Shown: positions 1 to 8,760 of the stretch, piece by piece | How the letters are laid out: each line of letters opens with the position of its first letter | Position numbering within the stretch: position 1 is the stretch's first letter | Assembly: GCF_004348975.1 (NCBI RefSeq) | Contig: NZ_SMFP01000005.1 | Location: forward strand, 186,001-250,000 | From: Antarcticimicrobium sediminis | GTDB lineage: Bacteria; Pseudomonadota; Alphaproteobacteria; Rhodobacterales; Rhodobacteraceae | Direction: 5' to 3' | Length of the DNA: 64,000 nucleotides | The notes under the pieces: model-generated | The model's input: the letters and a program-made list of their open reading frames with translations, nothing else | The model's database searches: none | What the model was told of the DNA's origin: nothing | Translations under genes and position numbers: made by a program

Positions 1-253
1 CCAGCGAGTGCCCGTCATCGCCCAGCGACACCGCGCGGCCCAGATCCGTTTCACGCGGATCGACGAAGCCGCTGTTCGGGTCATGGCAGGTGACACAGGC
101 TTGGGTCCGGTCCTGCGACAGATTGGGATCAAAGAACAGCGCCTCGCCCAAGGCCTCCCAGCTTTCGCCGTCCTGCCCGGCCGCCACCGGCGCAGTAAGC
201 CCCACCAAGGCCAGCGCCAGACCTGCGCCCCCAATCCGCGTCGCCCATCCCAT
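1..253 (-). CDS. Di-heme cytochrome c peroxidase family protein, 5' part only
   Basis: Only the first 84 or so codons lie in the window; the gene runs off the left edge. The ATG at 253 is preceded by an AGGAGA ribosome-binding site. The protein opens with a signal peptide (hydrophobic stretch of about 20 residues ending in VAAGQ). A region resembling the start of MauG/CcpA proteins follows (ALGEALFFDPNLS), then one c-type haem motif CVTCH near residue 54 and GFVDPRETDLGRAVS. Family members are periplasmic di-haem enzymes reducing peroxide or oxidising other electron donors. The second haem site and C-terminus are not visible, so peroxidase and MauG-like oxidase cannot be separated. Confidence 0.75.
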   Translation of the reverse strand, partial: MGWATRIGGAGLALALVGLTAPVAAGQDGESWEALGEALFFDPNLSQDRTQACVTCHDPNSGFVDPRETDLGRAVSLGDDGHSL

Positions 254-365
254 GCCCGACTCTCCTGTCCACTCACTTATATCTGAGTGTTGTAGTCAGG
301 TAATACCACAAAGGAAAGCAGTGGTGTGCGCCCACCCCGGACCGAACCGGACCGGGACGCAGAGG

Positions 366-962
366 TCAACTGCCCCAGATGATCTTGACGTAGTTCTGGG
401 TCTCGTCATAGGGCGGCACACCGCCATGTTTCTTGACCGCCTCGGGGCCCGCGTTATAGGCCGCCAGCGCCAGCCGCCAGGATTTGAACTTGCGGTATTG
501 CTTGGACAGATAGCGCGCCCCACCATCAAGGTTTTCATAGGGGTCGGCCGGATTCACCCCCAGCCGCCGCGCGGTATCGGGCATCAATTGTGCCAGCCCA
601 AGCGCGCCCTTGTGCGATTTCGCCTGCGGGTTCCAGCCCGACTCCTGCTGGACCAGACGCAGGAACAATTCCTCGGGCACCTCATGACGTCGCGCCGCCG
701 CGCGCGCCATATGAAGGTATTCGCCCTTGTACTTGCCGGTATAGGGCAATGGCCCCCATTTGCTCGGCGTATGGACCGACGGGGGCTGAAGACGCACGGA
801 ATCATTGTACTGTATCGCCGCGCGGGTATCGAGCACGCGGGTCTGCGATTTGAACAGGCTCTTTTGACCCCGGGTCGCGAAAATATCCGCCCCCGCCGGT
901 GCGGCGACGCTCACCAACCCGACAACCGCCGTCAAGACAACCCTGATCGCACACATCCGCAT
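366..962 (-). CDS. Lytic transglycosylase (SLT domain)
   Basis: A 198-residue exported murein lytic transglycosylase of the Slt/MltE-like family, which cleaves glycan strands in the periplasm to 1,6-anhydro products. An N-terminal signal sequence is followed by a linker and the SLT domain from about residue 85. The catalytic Glu lies in QQESGWNP, followed by [13 protein letters not shown] and [12 protein letters not shown], the standard motifs. The ATG at 962 was preferred to an upstream GTG at 977 because it follows a purine-rich stretch directly. It is small for the family and has no extra binding domain. It is transcribed away from ssb. Confidence 0.88.
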   Translation of the reverse strand: MRMCAIRVVLTAVVGLVSVAAPAGADIFATRGQKSLFKSQTRVLDTRAAIQYNDSVRLQPPSVHTPSKWGPLPYTGKYKGEYLHMARAAARRHEVPEELFLRLVQQESGWNPQAKSHKGALGLAQLMPDTARRLGVNPADPYENLDGGARYLSKQYRKFKSWRLALAAYNAGPEAVKKHGGVPPYDETQNYVKIIWGS

Positions 963-1210
963 TCCGGCCCGCCCCACACGTAATCAACCGGCGCAACTAT
1001 ACATGTTTCGCCGTCAAAGAAAAGTTACCCGCTCAGCGCCACTCAAAGCGCTAGCCGAAACGCCAGCCGAAATGCCACCTGAAACGATAGCGCAGACGCG
1101 GACGACGGCGGATAACCATGTTTCAACCTTGTTGCCTGATGTATAGGGTGCCCTTCCAAGGATCGTACAGATTCGGGCATCAATTTGGACAAAACAAGAC
1201 GGGGGCTCTC

Positions 1211-1741
1211 ATGGCCGGCTCAGTGAACAAAGTCATCCTTATCGGCAATCTGGGTCGCGATCCCGAGGTGCGCACCTTTCAGAACGGCGGCAAGGTGTGC
1301 AATCTGCGCATCGCCACCTCCGAAACCTGGAAAGACCGCAACACCGGCGAGCGGCGCGAAAAGACCGAGTGGCACTCGGTCGCCATCTTCAACGAAGGCT
1401 TGGTGCGCGTTGCCGAGCAGTATTTGCGCAAGGGCTCCAAGGTCTATATCGAAGGCCAGCTGCAAACCCGCAAGTGGCAGGATCAAAGCGGTCAGGACAA
1501 ATACAGCACCGAGGTCGTTCTGCAGGGCTTTGGTTCGACCCTAACGATGCTTGATGGCCGCGATGGTGGTCAAGGTGGTGGCAGTCAGGGCGGTGGTGGC
1601 CAGGGCGGCGGCGGATATAGCGGCGCCCAAGGTGGCGGCTATGACAGCGGCCCGCAGGATGACTCCTATGGTGGCGCGCCCTCGGGCGGCGGCCGTGGCG
1701 GCCCGTCGAGCAATATCGAGGACGACGAAATTCCGTTCTGA
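1211..1741 (+). CDS. ssb: Single-stranded DNA-binding protein
   Basis: A 176-residue SSB, which coats single-stranded DNA in replication, recombination and repair. The OB fold covers about residues 1-110 ([17 protein letters not shown], then WHSVAIFNE). A very glycine-rich linker (about 115-165) follows, and the C-terminal acidic tip DDEIPF is the partner-binding peptide. The ORF is open further upstream, but the ATG at 1211 begins the conserved MAGSVNKV and follows a GGGGG-containing ribosome-binding region. I looked for an SOS (GTTC-N7-GTTC) box in the upstream 230 bases and found none. Confidence 0.97.
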   Translation: MAGSVNKVILIGNLGRDPEVRTFQNGGKVCNLRIATSETWKDRNTGERREKTEWHSVAIFNEGLVRVAEQYLRKGSKVYIEGQLQTRKWQDQSGQDKYSTEVVLQGFGSTLTMLDGRDGGQGGGSQGGGGQGGGGYSGAQGGGYDSGPQDDSYGGAPSGGGRGGPSSNIEDDEIPF

Positions 1742-1749
1742 ACGGATCA

Positions 1750-1788
1750 CGGGGCGGACCAACGGGTTCGCCCCGATTTCATTTTCCG
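1750..1788 (+). terminator. Putative intrinsic terminator after ssb
   Basis: Seven-base arms CGGGGCG (1750-1756) and CGCCCCG (1769-1775) flank a 12-base loop and are followed by the T-rich stretch ATTTCATTTTC. It lies 9 bases after the ssb stop and before the M50 protease gene, so it would partly separate the two. Confidence 0.55.
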
Positions 1789-1803
1789 GCATGAGGCAAT
1801 GAC

Positions 1804-2874
1804 ATGAGTTGGTCTTTCTCCATCGGCAGGCTGTTCGGGTCGGACCTGCGGATCCATGTGACCTTTTTCCTTTTGCTGGCCTGGGTGGGCTATGCCGCCT
1901 ACGCCGATGCGGGCTGGTCCGGCGCGGTGCAGAATGTGCTCTTTGTCATCGCCCTGTTCGCCTGCGTCGTGGCGCATGAATTCGGCCATGCCCTGACCGC
2001 GCGCCGCTATGGCATCAAGACGCCGGATATCACGCTGTTGCCGATTGGTGGCATGGCCCGGCTGGAACGGATGCCGGAAAACCCCCGGCAGGAAATCCTT
2101 GTCGCGCTGGCCGGACCGCTGGTCAATGTGGTGATCTGGGCGGTGCTGATGCTGGCCGGCGCCAGATTGCCACTGGACTCCGCCGCGGCGTTGGACCTGA
2201 CCGGGCCCGGATTTCTGGGTCGGCTGGCCTTCGTAAACCTGTTTCTGGCCCTGTTCAATCTGATCCCGGCCTTTCCGATGGATGGCGGGCGGGTGTTTCG
2301 CGCCCTGTTGTCCATGACCATGGACCGGGTGCGCGCCACCCGGGTGGCGGCAACGGCGGGGCAGATCGTGGCCTTTCTGTTCGGCTTCGCCGGGATGAGC
2401 ACCGGCAACCCGATGCTGATCCTGATCGCCGTCTTTGTCTTTGTCGCCGCCAATGCGGAAAGTCAGGATGTGGCCATGCGCGCCGTGGCCCGACAGTTGA
2501 GCGCGCGCGACGCCACCATCACCAGTTACGAAAGCCTGACCCCCGCCGACACGCTGCAGGCAGCGGCCTCGGCGCTGGTGCACAGCACCCAGCATGAATT
2601 TCCGGTGATCGACACCGACGGGACGTTCCTAGGATTCGTCACCCGAAACGCGCTGTTTGCAGCCCTTGCGCAGGAGGGGCCGCGCACACGGCCCGTCGCC
2701 GAAATCATGCAGACCGACATCCCCAGCCTGCCCCTGACCACCCGGCTGGAAAAGGTTCTGGACGCGCTGTACAAGGGGGCGCCGGCGGTGACGGTGACCG
2801 ACAGCAAAGGGCACATGATCGGCTATGTCACCCGCGAGAATGTCGGCGAGCTGATGGTGATCAACGGACGCTGA
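1804..2874 (+). CDS. Site-2 protease family (M50) membrane metalloprotease with CBS domains
   Basis: A 356-residue integral membrane protein. The zinc-binding motif HEFGH lies near residue 59, and the second metal-ligand region FPMDGGRVFRALL near residue 160, both inside hydrophobic segments. This is the standard architecture of intramembrane site-2 proteases. The C-terminal 130 residues are soluble and look like a CBS pair (SLTPADTLQAAASALV ... IGYVTRENVGELM). CBS domains commonly bind adenine nucleotides, so activity may be gated by energy state. The substrate is unknown, with anti-sigma factors being typical for the family. It lies 60 bases after ssb, separated by a likely terminator. Confidence 0.85.
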   Translation: MSWSFSIGRLFGSDLRIHVTFFLLLAWVGYAAYADAGWSGAVQNVLFVIALFACVVAHEFGHALTARRYGIKTPDITLLPIGGMARLERMPENPRQEILVALAGPLVNVVIWAVLMLAGARLPLDSAAALDLTGPGFLGRLAFVNLFLALFNLIPAFPMDGGRVFRALLSMTMDRVRATRVAATAGQIVAFLFGFAGMSTGNPMLILIAVFVFVAANAESQDVAMRAVARQLSARDATITSYESLTPADTLQAAASALVHSTQHEFPVIDTDGTFLGFVTRNALFAALAQEGPRTRPVAEIMQTDIPSLPLTTRLEKVLDALYKGAPAVTVTDSKGHMIGYVTRENVGELMVINGR

Positions 2875-2952
2875 TCACGTGATCTTTTGCCCCGATCCAC
2901 TGAAACACCGAAACGCCGCAAGGCGGTCGCGCACAGATCTTGGGCAACGCCC

Positions 2953-4080
2953 CTAGCGCTCCGCCAAGGCGTCCTTGAGCAGGGTCAGAACCGCCTCCCC
3001 CGGCACGTCTGCAGTGACAAAAGCCTCGCCGATACCGCGGGCGAGAATGAACCGAAGCTGGCCATCCACCACCTTCTTGTCCTGCGCCATCAGATCGCGC
3101 AGCCCGGCCGCATCCGGCAGCGGCCCGGAGATGTCCTTGAGATCGGTCTTCATTCCCATCGTGCGCAGATGCGCGCGCACCCGGCTCGGATCTTCCTGAC
3201 TGCACAGGCCCAGCCGCGCCGACAGCTCGAACGCCAGCGCACAGCCGATCGCCACGCCCTCGCCATGCAGCAGCCGGTCGGAATAGCCCGTCGCCGCTTC
3301 CAGCGCGTGACAGAAGGTGTGCCCAAGGTTCAACAGCGCGCGGTCGCCCTGCTCGGTCTCGTCGCGGGAAACAATATCGGCCTTCATCTGCACCGAACGG
3401 GTCACGGCACGCACCCGTGCGCCCATATCGCCCGCCGCCAGCGCCGGCCCCTCGGCCTCAAGCCAGTCAAAGAAGCCAGCATCGCCCAGCATCCCGTATT
3501 TCACCACCTCGCCATAGCCAGCCAAGAAATCGCGCGGTCTCAGGGTGCCAAGCACTTCCGTATCGGCCAGCACCAGCGAGGGTTGATGAAATGCCCCGAC
3601 AAGGTTCTTGCCGTGGGGCGTATTGATCCCGGTCTTGCCCCCGACCGAACTGTCCACCTGCGCCAGCAGCGAGGTAGGGATCTGTACGAACCGTACCCCC
3701 CGGCGCAAAACGGACGCAGCAAAACCGGCCAGATCACCGATCACCCCACCGCCAAAGGCCACGACCACATCGCGCCGCTCGACCTTTTGGTCCAACAGCC
3801 ACTCTACCGCGCGGGTGAACTGCGGCCAGCTCTTGGTCGCCTCGCCCGGCGGCAAGGCCAGCGCCGTCATCTCGATCCCGGCCGAGGCCAGCCCGGCGCG
3901 CAGCGCCTCAAGATGCAGCCCCGCCACGTTCTCATCCGTCAGCACCGTAACCCGTTTGCGCGCAAGCAGCGGCGCAATCCGCGCGCCCGCTTCGGCGATC
4001 AGCCCCGGTCCGATGGCCACATCATAGGAACGCGCGCCCAGATCGACATGGACGGTTTCATTCAGGTTTTCGGCATTCAT
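2953..4080 (-). CDS. aroB: 3-dehydroquinate synthase
   Basis: A 375-residue enzyme of the shikimate pathway that converts DAHP to 3-dehydroquinate using NAD and a divalent metal. Visible motifs are VVVAFGGGVIGDLAGFAAS (nucleotide site), VDSSVGGKTGIN, and the metal-binding LLNLGHTFCHALE followed by LLHGEGVAIG. The length is normal. The ATG overlaps the aroK stop codon by four bases, so aroK-aroB are translationally coupled. Confidence 0.97.
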   Translation of the reverse strand: MNAENLNETVHVDLGARSYDVAIGPGLIAEAGARIAPLLARKRVTVLTDENVAGLHLEALRAGLASAGIEMTALALPPGEATKSWPQFTRAVEWLLDQKVERRDVVVAFGGGVIGDLAGFAASVLRRGVRFVQIPTSLLAQVDSSVGGKTGINTPHGKNLVGAFHQPSLVLADTEVLGTLRPRDFLAGYGEVVKYGMLGDAGFFDWLEAEGPALAAGDMGARVRAVTRSVQMKADIVSRDETEQGDRALLNLGHTFCHALEAATGYSDRLLHGEGVAIGCALAFELSARLGLCSQEDPSRVRAHLRTMGMKTDLKDISGPLPDAAGLRDLMAQDKKVVDGQLRFILARGIGEAFVTADVPGEAVLTLLKDALAER

Positions 4081-4679
4081 TCTGTCGGCTCCAACACATC
4101 GGGGCGCGTGGCCAACGCGGCCAGCACCCGGTCAACCACCCCCTCGACCGAGGTCTGCGCATCCGAGCGCACCATCAGATCGGCCTCGGCATAAAACGGC
4201 ACCCGCGCGTCGTACAACGCCTTCAACGTGGCATAGGGATCTTCGGTTTTCAGCAGCGGGCGGTGATCGCGGTGCCGCACCCGGTTCCACAACACGTCAA
4301 GTCCCGCATTCAGCCAGACCGAGACGCCCTTTTGCGAAATCATCGCGCGATTCGCCTCGGACAGGAACGCGCCGCCACCGGTGGACAGCACGCCGCGCGC
4401 ATCCACCAGCAGGCGCGCGATCACTTGGGACTCTTTCTTGCGAAAGAACGCCTCGCCGTCGCGGGCGAAAATCTCGGGGATCGTCATGTTGGCCGCGGTT
4501 TCGATTTCGTGATCGCTGTCCAGGAACGGCGCCCCCAGCCGCGTGGCCAGCGCCCGGCCCACGGCAGTCTTGCCAGCCCCCATCATGCCGACCATGACGA
4601 TGGTTTTCTTCAGCCGCCCCGGCCCGTTTCCCGGGGCTGTGGTGTCATCGGAGGCGGTGCTATGCTCAATTTCGCTCAT
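4077..4679 (-). CDS. aroK: Shikimate kinase
   Basis: A 200-residue kinase that phosphorylates shikimate with ATP. The Walker A motif MVGMMGAGKTAVG follows a 25-residue N-terminal tail, then the shikimate-binding region with DSDHEIE and STGGGAFL, and the lid arginines around RHRDHRPLL. It is first in the aroK-aroB operon, and the divergent neighbour on the plus strand begins about 80 bases away. The N-terminal tail (TASDDTTAPGNGPG) is longer than in enterobacterial AroK, and an internal start is possible but less well supported. Confidence 0.96.
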   Translation of the reverse strand: MSEIEHSTASDDTTAPGNGPGRLKKTIVMVGMMGAGKTAVGRALATRLGAPFLDSDHEIETAANMTIPEIFARDGEAFFRKKESQVIARLLVDARGVLSTGGGAFLSEANRAMISQKGVSVWLNAGLDVLWNRVRHRDHRPLLKTEDPYATLKALYDARVPFYAEADLMVRSDAQTSVEGVVDRVLAALATRPDVLEPTE

Positions 4680-4761
4680 TCTGTAGTGAATGACGTGATC
4701 TTGCCCAAAAGGCCATATATAACTTGTTCAAAACACCAAAGGCGCGAGCAAGGGGATAGCC

Positions 4762-4911
4762 ATGGGGCGATTGGTCAAGTATTTGTTTTACCTTCTTATT
4801 TTGGCCGCGATAGGGCTGGTCAGCTATGCCTATCTGGGGCCATGGTTCGGCGCGGATTTCTCGCCGCCCTTGGCCGAAGTGCGGCTGCCGGTGACGTTGA
4901 ATGCGGACTAA
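4762..4911 (+). CDS. Small single-pass membrane protein (49 aa)
   Basis: A short frame too small for routine gene finding. The ATG at 4762 follows AAGGGGATAG, a reasonable ribosome-binding site. The 49-residue product begins MGRLVKYLFYLL and has one hydrophobic segment (about residues 5-26), then a short proline-containing periplasmic or cytoplasmic tail ending PVTLNAD. Its last 11 bases overlap the start of the next gene, which supports it being translated and coupled. No function is known to me. It is divergent from aroK, so the intergenic region must serve both directions. Confidence 0.7.
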   Translation: MGRLVKYLFYLLILAAIGLVSYAYLGPWFGADFSPPLAEVRLPVTLNAD

Positions 4912-6427
4912 GGCGGCCCTGATCGCGATATTTTTGCCGCTGGCAGCGCTGGCGCAAGAACCGCTCTCGGTGATCGACTGGCTGGGTCAGGCGCGCCCCT
5001 CCACCCTGCCCGGCCCGGTCCTGCTGGAGCCGCCGGTGGCGGCCCATGCGCTGCGTCCAGAGATCGAGGTCAGCGCCCTGGAGGAACTGGCTGCCCCCCT
5101 TGGTCTGGTGCCGCCGAACGTGACCGGCCTGCCGGTCGATCTGTGGCATGGCAGCGACGCAGGCCAGGTCGCCCGGCTGATCGCCGACGCACCGGTCAAG
5201 AACAGCCCGGCGATGCAAGCGCTGTTCTACACCCTGCTGCTGGCCGAAAAACGCCCGCCGATGGGAGCCTCGGACGCGGAGGCCGAGGGGCTGCTGCTGG
5301 CCCAGATCGACCGGCTGATTGATCTGGGCGCAACGGACCCGGCGCTGGCGCTGGCCGAGCTTGCCGGGCCAATGCAATCGCGCGCGCTGTTCCGGCGCTG
5401 GTTTGATTCCACGCTGTTGACCGGCGAAGAGGATGACAGCTGCGCCGCCCTGCAGGAACGGCCCTATCTCTCGCCCGATTATGCCGCGACGATCTTTTGT
5501 ATCGCGCGGGCTGGCGATTGGCAGACCGCCGCTCTGACGTTGGAAACCGCCCATGCGCTGGACCTGCTGCCACCATTACAACTCGACCTGCTTGATCGGT
5601 TCCTCAGCCCCGAGATCTTTGAAGGCGCGCCCCCGCTGCCGGCGCCGACCTCTCCCGATCCGCTGACCTTCCGCCTGTACGAGGCGATTGGCGAACGTTT
5701 GCCCAGCACCCGCTTGCCGCGCGCCTTTGCCAATGCAGACCTTCGCGATCTGGCGGGCTGGAAGGCCCAGATCGAGGCCGCCGAACGGCTCACGCGGATT
5801 GGCGCGCTCAACCCAAACAAGCTGCTTGGGCTTTATACCGAACGCGCACCGGCGGCCTCTGGCGGCATCTGGGATCGGGTTGCGGCGGTGCAGCGGTTCG
5901 ACACCGCCCTGACCACCGGCAGCGTTGCGGCAGTGGCCAAGACCCTGCCGCCGGTCTGGGCCCAGATCCAGGCTGCAGGGCTTGAGGTGCCGTTTGCCCA
6001 TCTCTTTGCCGACCGGCTGGCAGAGCATCCGCTCGACGGTGCCGCCGCTGTGCTGGCCTGGAAGATCCGGCTGCTGTCGCCGCAATACGAGGCCGCCGCG
6101 CAGCAGATGCCCGAGGACACGCCCGAGTATCGGTTTCTCGCCGCGCTGGCCCAGGGCGAGCCGGCCCGCACCGCCCCGCCGGACGAGCGCGCGCGCGCCA
6201 TCACCGACGGGTTTTCCGCCGGGGTGCAAGCGCCGCAATCGCTGCGCAAGGCGCTTGATGCCGGACAGCTGGGCGAGGTGATCTTGCGCAGCATCACCCT
6301 GTTTGACAGCGGCGCGCGCGGCAATCCCGCCGACCTGACCGCGGCGCTCGCCACCCTGCGTCGGATCGGGCTAGAAGACACGGCCCGGCGTGCCGCGCTG
6401 CAACTCATGCTGATCGGACAGGGTTAA
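4901..6427 (+). CDS. Unrecognised exported protein, Ala/Leu-rich, 508 aa
   Basis: A 508-residue protein with a clear signal peptide (MRTKAALIAIFLPLAALAQ). The mature part is rich in Ala, Leu, Pro and acidic residues and looks mostly helical, with many short amphipathic helices. That would fit a repeat solenoid, but no named domain is recognisable. It begins inside the preceding small membrane protein gene (11-base overlap) and ends one base before xerD, so the three are probably co-transcribed. A role at the cell envelope is inferred only from export. Confidence 0.75.
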   Translation: MRTKAALIAIFLPLAALAQEPLSVIDWLGQARPSTLPGPVLLEPPVAAHALRPEIEVSALEELAAPLGLVPPNVTGLPVDLWHGSDAGQVARLIADAPVKNSPAMQALFYTLLLAEKRPPMGASDAEAEGLLLAQIDRLIDLGATDPALALAELAGPMQSRALFRRWFDSTLLTGEEDDSCAALQERPYLSPDYAATIFCIARAGDWQTAALTLETAHALDLLPPLQLDLLDRFLSPEIFEGAPPLPAPTSPDPLTFRLYEAIGERLPSTRLPRAFANADLRDLAGWKAQIEAAERLTRIGALNPNKLLGLYTERAPAASGGIWDRVAAVQRFDTALTTGSVAAVAKTLPPVWAQIQAAGLEVPFAHLFADRLAEHPLDGAAAVLAWKIRLLSPQYEAAAQQMPEDTPEYRFLAALAQGEPARTAPPDERARAITDGFSAGVQAPQSLRKALDAGQLGEVILRSITLFDSGARGNPADLTAALATLRRIGLEDTARRAALQLMLIGQG

Positions 6428-6428
6428 A

Positions 6429-7382
6429 ATGACGGCACCGGCAAACCAGATGGGCTGGATCAGCACGTTTCTTGAGGCGCAGGCGGCAGAGTTGGGCGCG
6501 GCCACCAATACCCAGCTCGCCTATGGGCGCGATCTCAAGGATTTCTCAGGCTGGCTGGCGAGTCACGACAGTGATTTTGCCAGTGCCGGGCGCGACGCGA
6601 TCGAATCCTATCTGATCGACTGCGATGCACAGGGCCTGTCGCGCGCCACCCGCGCCCGGCGGCTGTCGTCGATCAAACAGCTGTATCGTTTCGCCTTTGA
6701 AGAGGGCTGGCGCGAGGATAGCCCGGCGATCCAGATCCACGGCCCCGGCCGCGACAAACGCCTGCCCAAAACCCTTGATGTGCCCGACGTCGACAGGTTG
6801 CTGAGCGCGGCGCGCAAGACCGGGCGCAGCCCGGCTGACCGGCTGCGCAACACCTGCCTGATGGAACTGCTTTATGCCACCGGCATGCGGGTAAGCGAGC
6901 TGGTCTCGCTGTCTGCCTCTGCCGCGCGCGGCGATCCCCGCATGTTGCTGGTCATGGGCAAAGGCGGCAAGGAACGCATGGTCCCAGTGTCCCCGCCCGC
7001 CCGCGCGGCGCTGGCCGCCTGGTTGGCGGAACGCGATGCGACACAGGAAAAACTGGCGGAAAAGGGTGGCACGCCATCGCGGTTCCTGTTCCCCTCGCGC
7101 GGTAAATCCGGATACCTGACGCGCCACCGGTTCTATCTTTTGATCAAGGAACTGGCGGTGACTGGCGGGCTCGATCCGGCCCGGGTCACACCCCATACCC
7201 TGCGCCACGCCTTCGCCACCCACCTGTTGGCCAATGGCGCCGACCTGCGTTCGATCCAGACGCTGCTGGGGCATGCGGATATTTCCACCACCGAGATTTA
7301 CACCCATGTGCTTGATGAACGTCTGTCCGAATTGGTTCTGGAACACCACCCGTTGGCCCACCCGGCCAAAGATGCGGACTGA
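6429..7382 (+). CDS. xerD: Site-specific tyrosine recombinase XerD
   Basis: A 317-residue tyrosine recombinase. The N-terminal SAM-like core-binding domain (about 1-100) is followed by the catalytic domain. All catalytic positions are visible: Arg in ATGMRVSELV, Lys in GKGGKERMVPV, His-x-x-Arg in TPHTLRHAFATHLL, His in LLGHADI and the nucleophile Tyr in STTEIYTH. With XerC it resolves chromosome dimers at dif near FtsK. The housekeeping setting and lack of phage genes argue for XerD rather than a mobile-element integrase. A GC-rich palindrome (7381-7394) follows the stop and may be a weak terminator. Confidence 0.93.
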   Translation: MTAPANQMGWISTFLEAQAAELGAATNTQLAYGRDLKDFSGWLASHDSDFASAGRDAIESYLIDCDAQGLSRATRARRLSSIKQLYRFAFEEGWREDSPAIQIHGPGRDKRLPKTLDVPDVDRLLSAARKTGRSPADRLRNTCLMELLYATGMRVSELVSLSASAARGDPRMLLVMGKGGKERMVPVSPPARAALAAWLAERDATQEKLAEKGGTPSRFLFPSRGKSGYLTRHRFYLLIKELAVTGGLDPARVTPHTLRHAFATHLLANGADLRSIQTLLGHADISTTEIYTHVLDERLSELVLEHHPLAHPAKDAD

Positions 7383-7452
7383 CCGCGCGCGGTCTTGATA
7401 ACCGCCCCGCACGGCCCCATAACCGGAACAGCACAAAGGGCATGCATTTCCG

Positions 7453-8760
7453 ATGGAGACCACCACGACGTTACTCGATACCGCGTTCTGGGGAACGACG
7501 GGCGCTATTTTGTTCCTGCTCGTTCTGTCCGGATTTTTCTCGGGCTCGGAAACCGCGCTGACGGCGGCCTCGCGCGGGAAACTGCGCGCGCAGGCTGACA
7601 AGGGATCGCGCGGGGCGGCAAAGGCGCTGCGCATCACCGAGGATAACGAACGCCTGATCGGCTCGGTCCTGCTGGGCAACAACCTGGTCAATATCCTCGC
7701 CGCTTCGCTCGCCACCTCGCTTTTTACCCGGGTCTTTGGCGAAAGCGGTGTGGCGCTGGCCACGCTGGTGATGACCGTTCTGGTTCTGGTCTTTGCCGAG
7801 GTGCTGCCCAAGACCTATGCCATCACCAATTCCGAAAAAGCCGCCGCCGCCGTCGCCCCGGTGATTCAGGTGATCGTGACGCTGTTTTCGCCCATCGTGG
7901 CCGTGGTACGGCTCACCGTGCGCGGGCTGCTACGCATTTTTGGCGTCCGGATCCACCCGGACAGCAATATGCTTGCCGTGCGCGAAGAGATCGCCGGCGC
8001 GCTCTACCTCGGCCATTCCGAAGGTGTGGTCGAAAAGGAAGACCGCGACCGGATCCTCGGCGCGCTCGATCTTGGCGACCGGACGGTTGAAGAGATCATG
8101 CTGCACCGCTCCGGCATCGAGATGATCGACGCTGCCGCCACGCCGCAGAACATCTTTGCCCAATGCGTGAACAGCCCCCATACCCGCCTGCCGGTGTTCC
8201 GCGACGAGCCCGAAAACATCATCGGTGTGATCCATGCCAAGGATCTGCTGCGCGCGATCTATGCCCGCATCGGCGGGGCGTCGGGCAATGTCGACGCGCT
8301 GAGCGGCTTTCAGGTCACCGATATGGCCAAGCCGCCCTATTTCGTGCCCGAAACCACCACGCTTGACGATCAGATGCGCCAATTCCTGCGCCAGCGCACG
8401 CATTTCGCGCTGGTGGTGGACGAATACGGCTCGCTGCAGGGGTTGATCACGCTGGAGGACATCCTTGAAGAGATCGTCGGCGAGATTACCGATGAATTCG
8501 ACGTCGATGGCGAACACCCGGTCCGCAAGACCGAGGAGGGCAATTTTCTGGTCGATGGGGCGATGACGATCCGCGACCTCAACCGCGCGACCGACTGGTC
8601 GCTGCCCGATGAAGAGGCCAACACAGTCGCCGGTCTGGTCATCCACGAGGCCCAGATGATCCCCACCGTGGGTCAGGTGTTCTCGTTCCATAATTTCCGC
8701 TTCGAGGTTATGGGCCGCGAAGGCAACCGGATCACCAAGCTGCAAATCCGACCGCTATGA
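7453..8760 (+). CDS. CorC/HlyC-type transporter with DUF21 (CNNM) and CBS domains
   Basis: A 435-residue membrane protein. An N-terminal DUF21/CNNM domain (about 1-190, several hydrophobic helices, FFSGSETALTAASRGKL) is followed by a CBS pair (about 205-335) and a C-terminal CorC_HlyC domain (about 350-435; DEEANTVAGLVIHEAQMIP). Family members are linked to Mg/Co ion efflux or homeostasis at the inner membrane. The downstream transporter gene overlaps its stop by four bases (ATGA). Confidence 0.9.
   Translation: METTTTLLDTAFWGTTGAILFLLVLSGFFSGSETALTAASRGKLRAQADKGSRGAAKALRITEDNERLIGSVLLGNNLVNILAASLATSLFTRVFGESGVALATLVMTVLVLVFAEVLPKTYAITNSEKAAAAVAPVIQVIVTLFSPIVAVVRLTVRGLLRIFGVRIHPDSNMLAVREEIAGALYLGHSEGVVEKEDRDRILGALDLGDRTVEEIMLHRSGIEMIDAAATPQNIFAQCVNSPHTRLPVFRDEPENIIGVIHAKDLLRAIYARIGGASGNVDALSGFQVTDMAKPPYFVPETTTLDDQMRQFLRQRTHFALVVDEYGSLQGLITLEDILEEIVGEITDEFDVDGEHPVRKTEEGNFLVDGAMTIRDLNRATDWSLPDEEANTVAGLVIHEAQMIPTVGQVFSFHNFRFEVMGREGNRITKLQIRPL

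Noticed and set aside
978-1210. Possible SOS box upstream of ssb
   Set aside because: No GTTC-N7-GTTC or related palindrome was found in the divergent region.
2873-2884. GATCACGTGATC palindrome followed by TTTT after the M50 protease gene
   Set aside because: It overlaps the stop codon and would leave only a four-base stem around a four-base loop, too weak to call a terminator.
6429-7382. Phage or genomic-island integrase
   Set aside because: The tyrosine recombinase is XerD-like in length and motifs and sits among housekeeping genes with no att repeats, excisionase or tRNA nearby.
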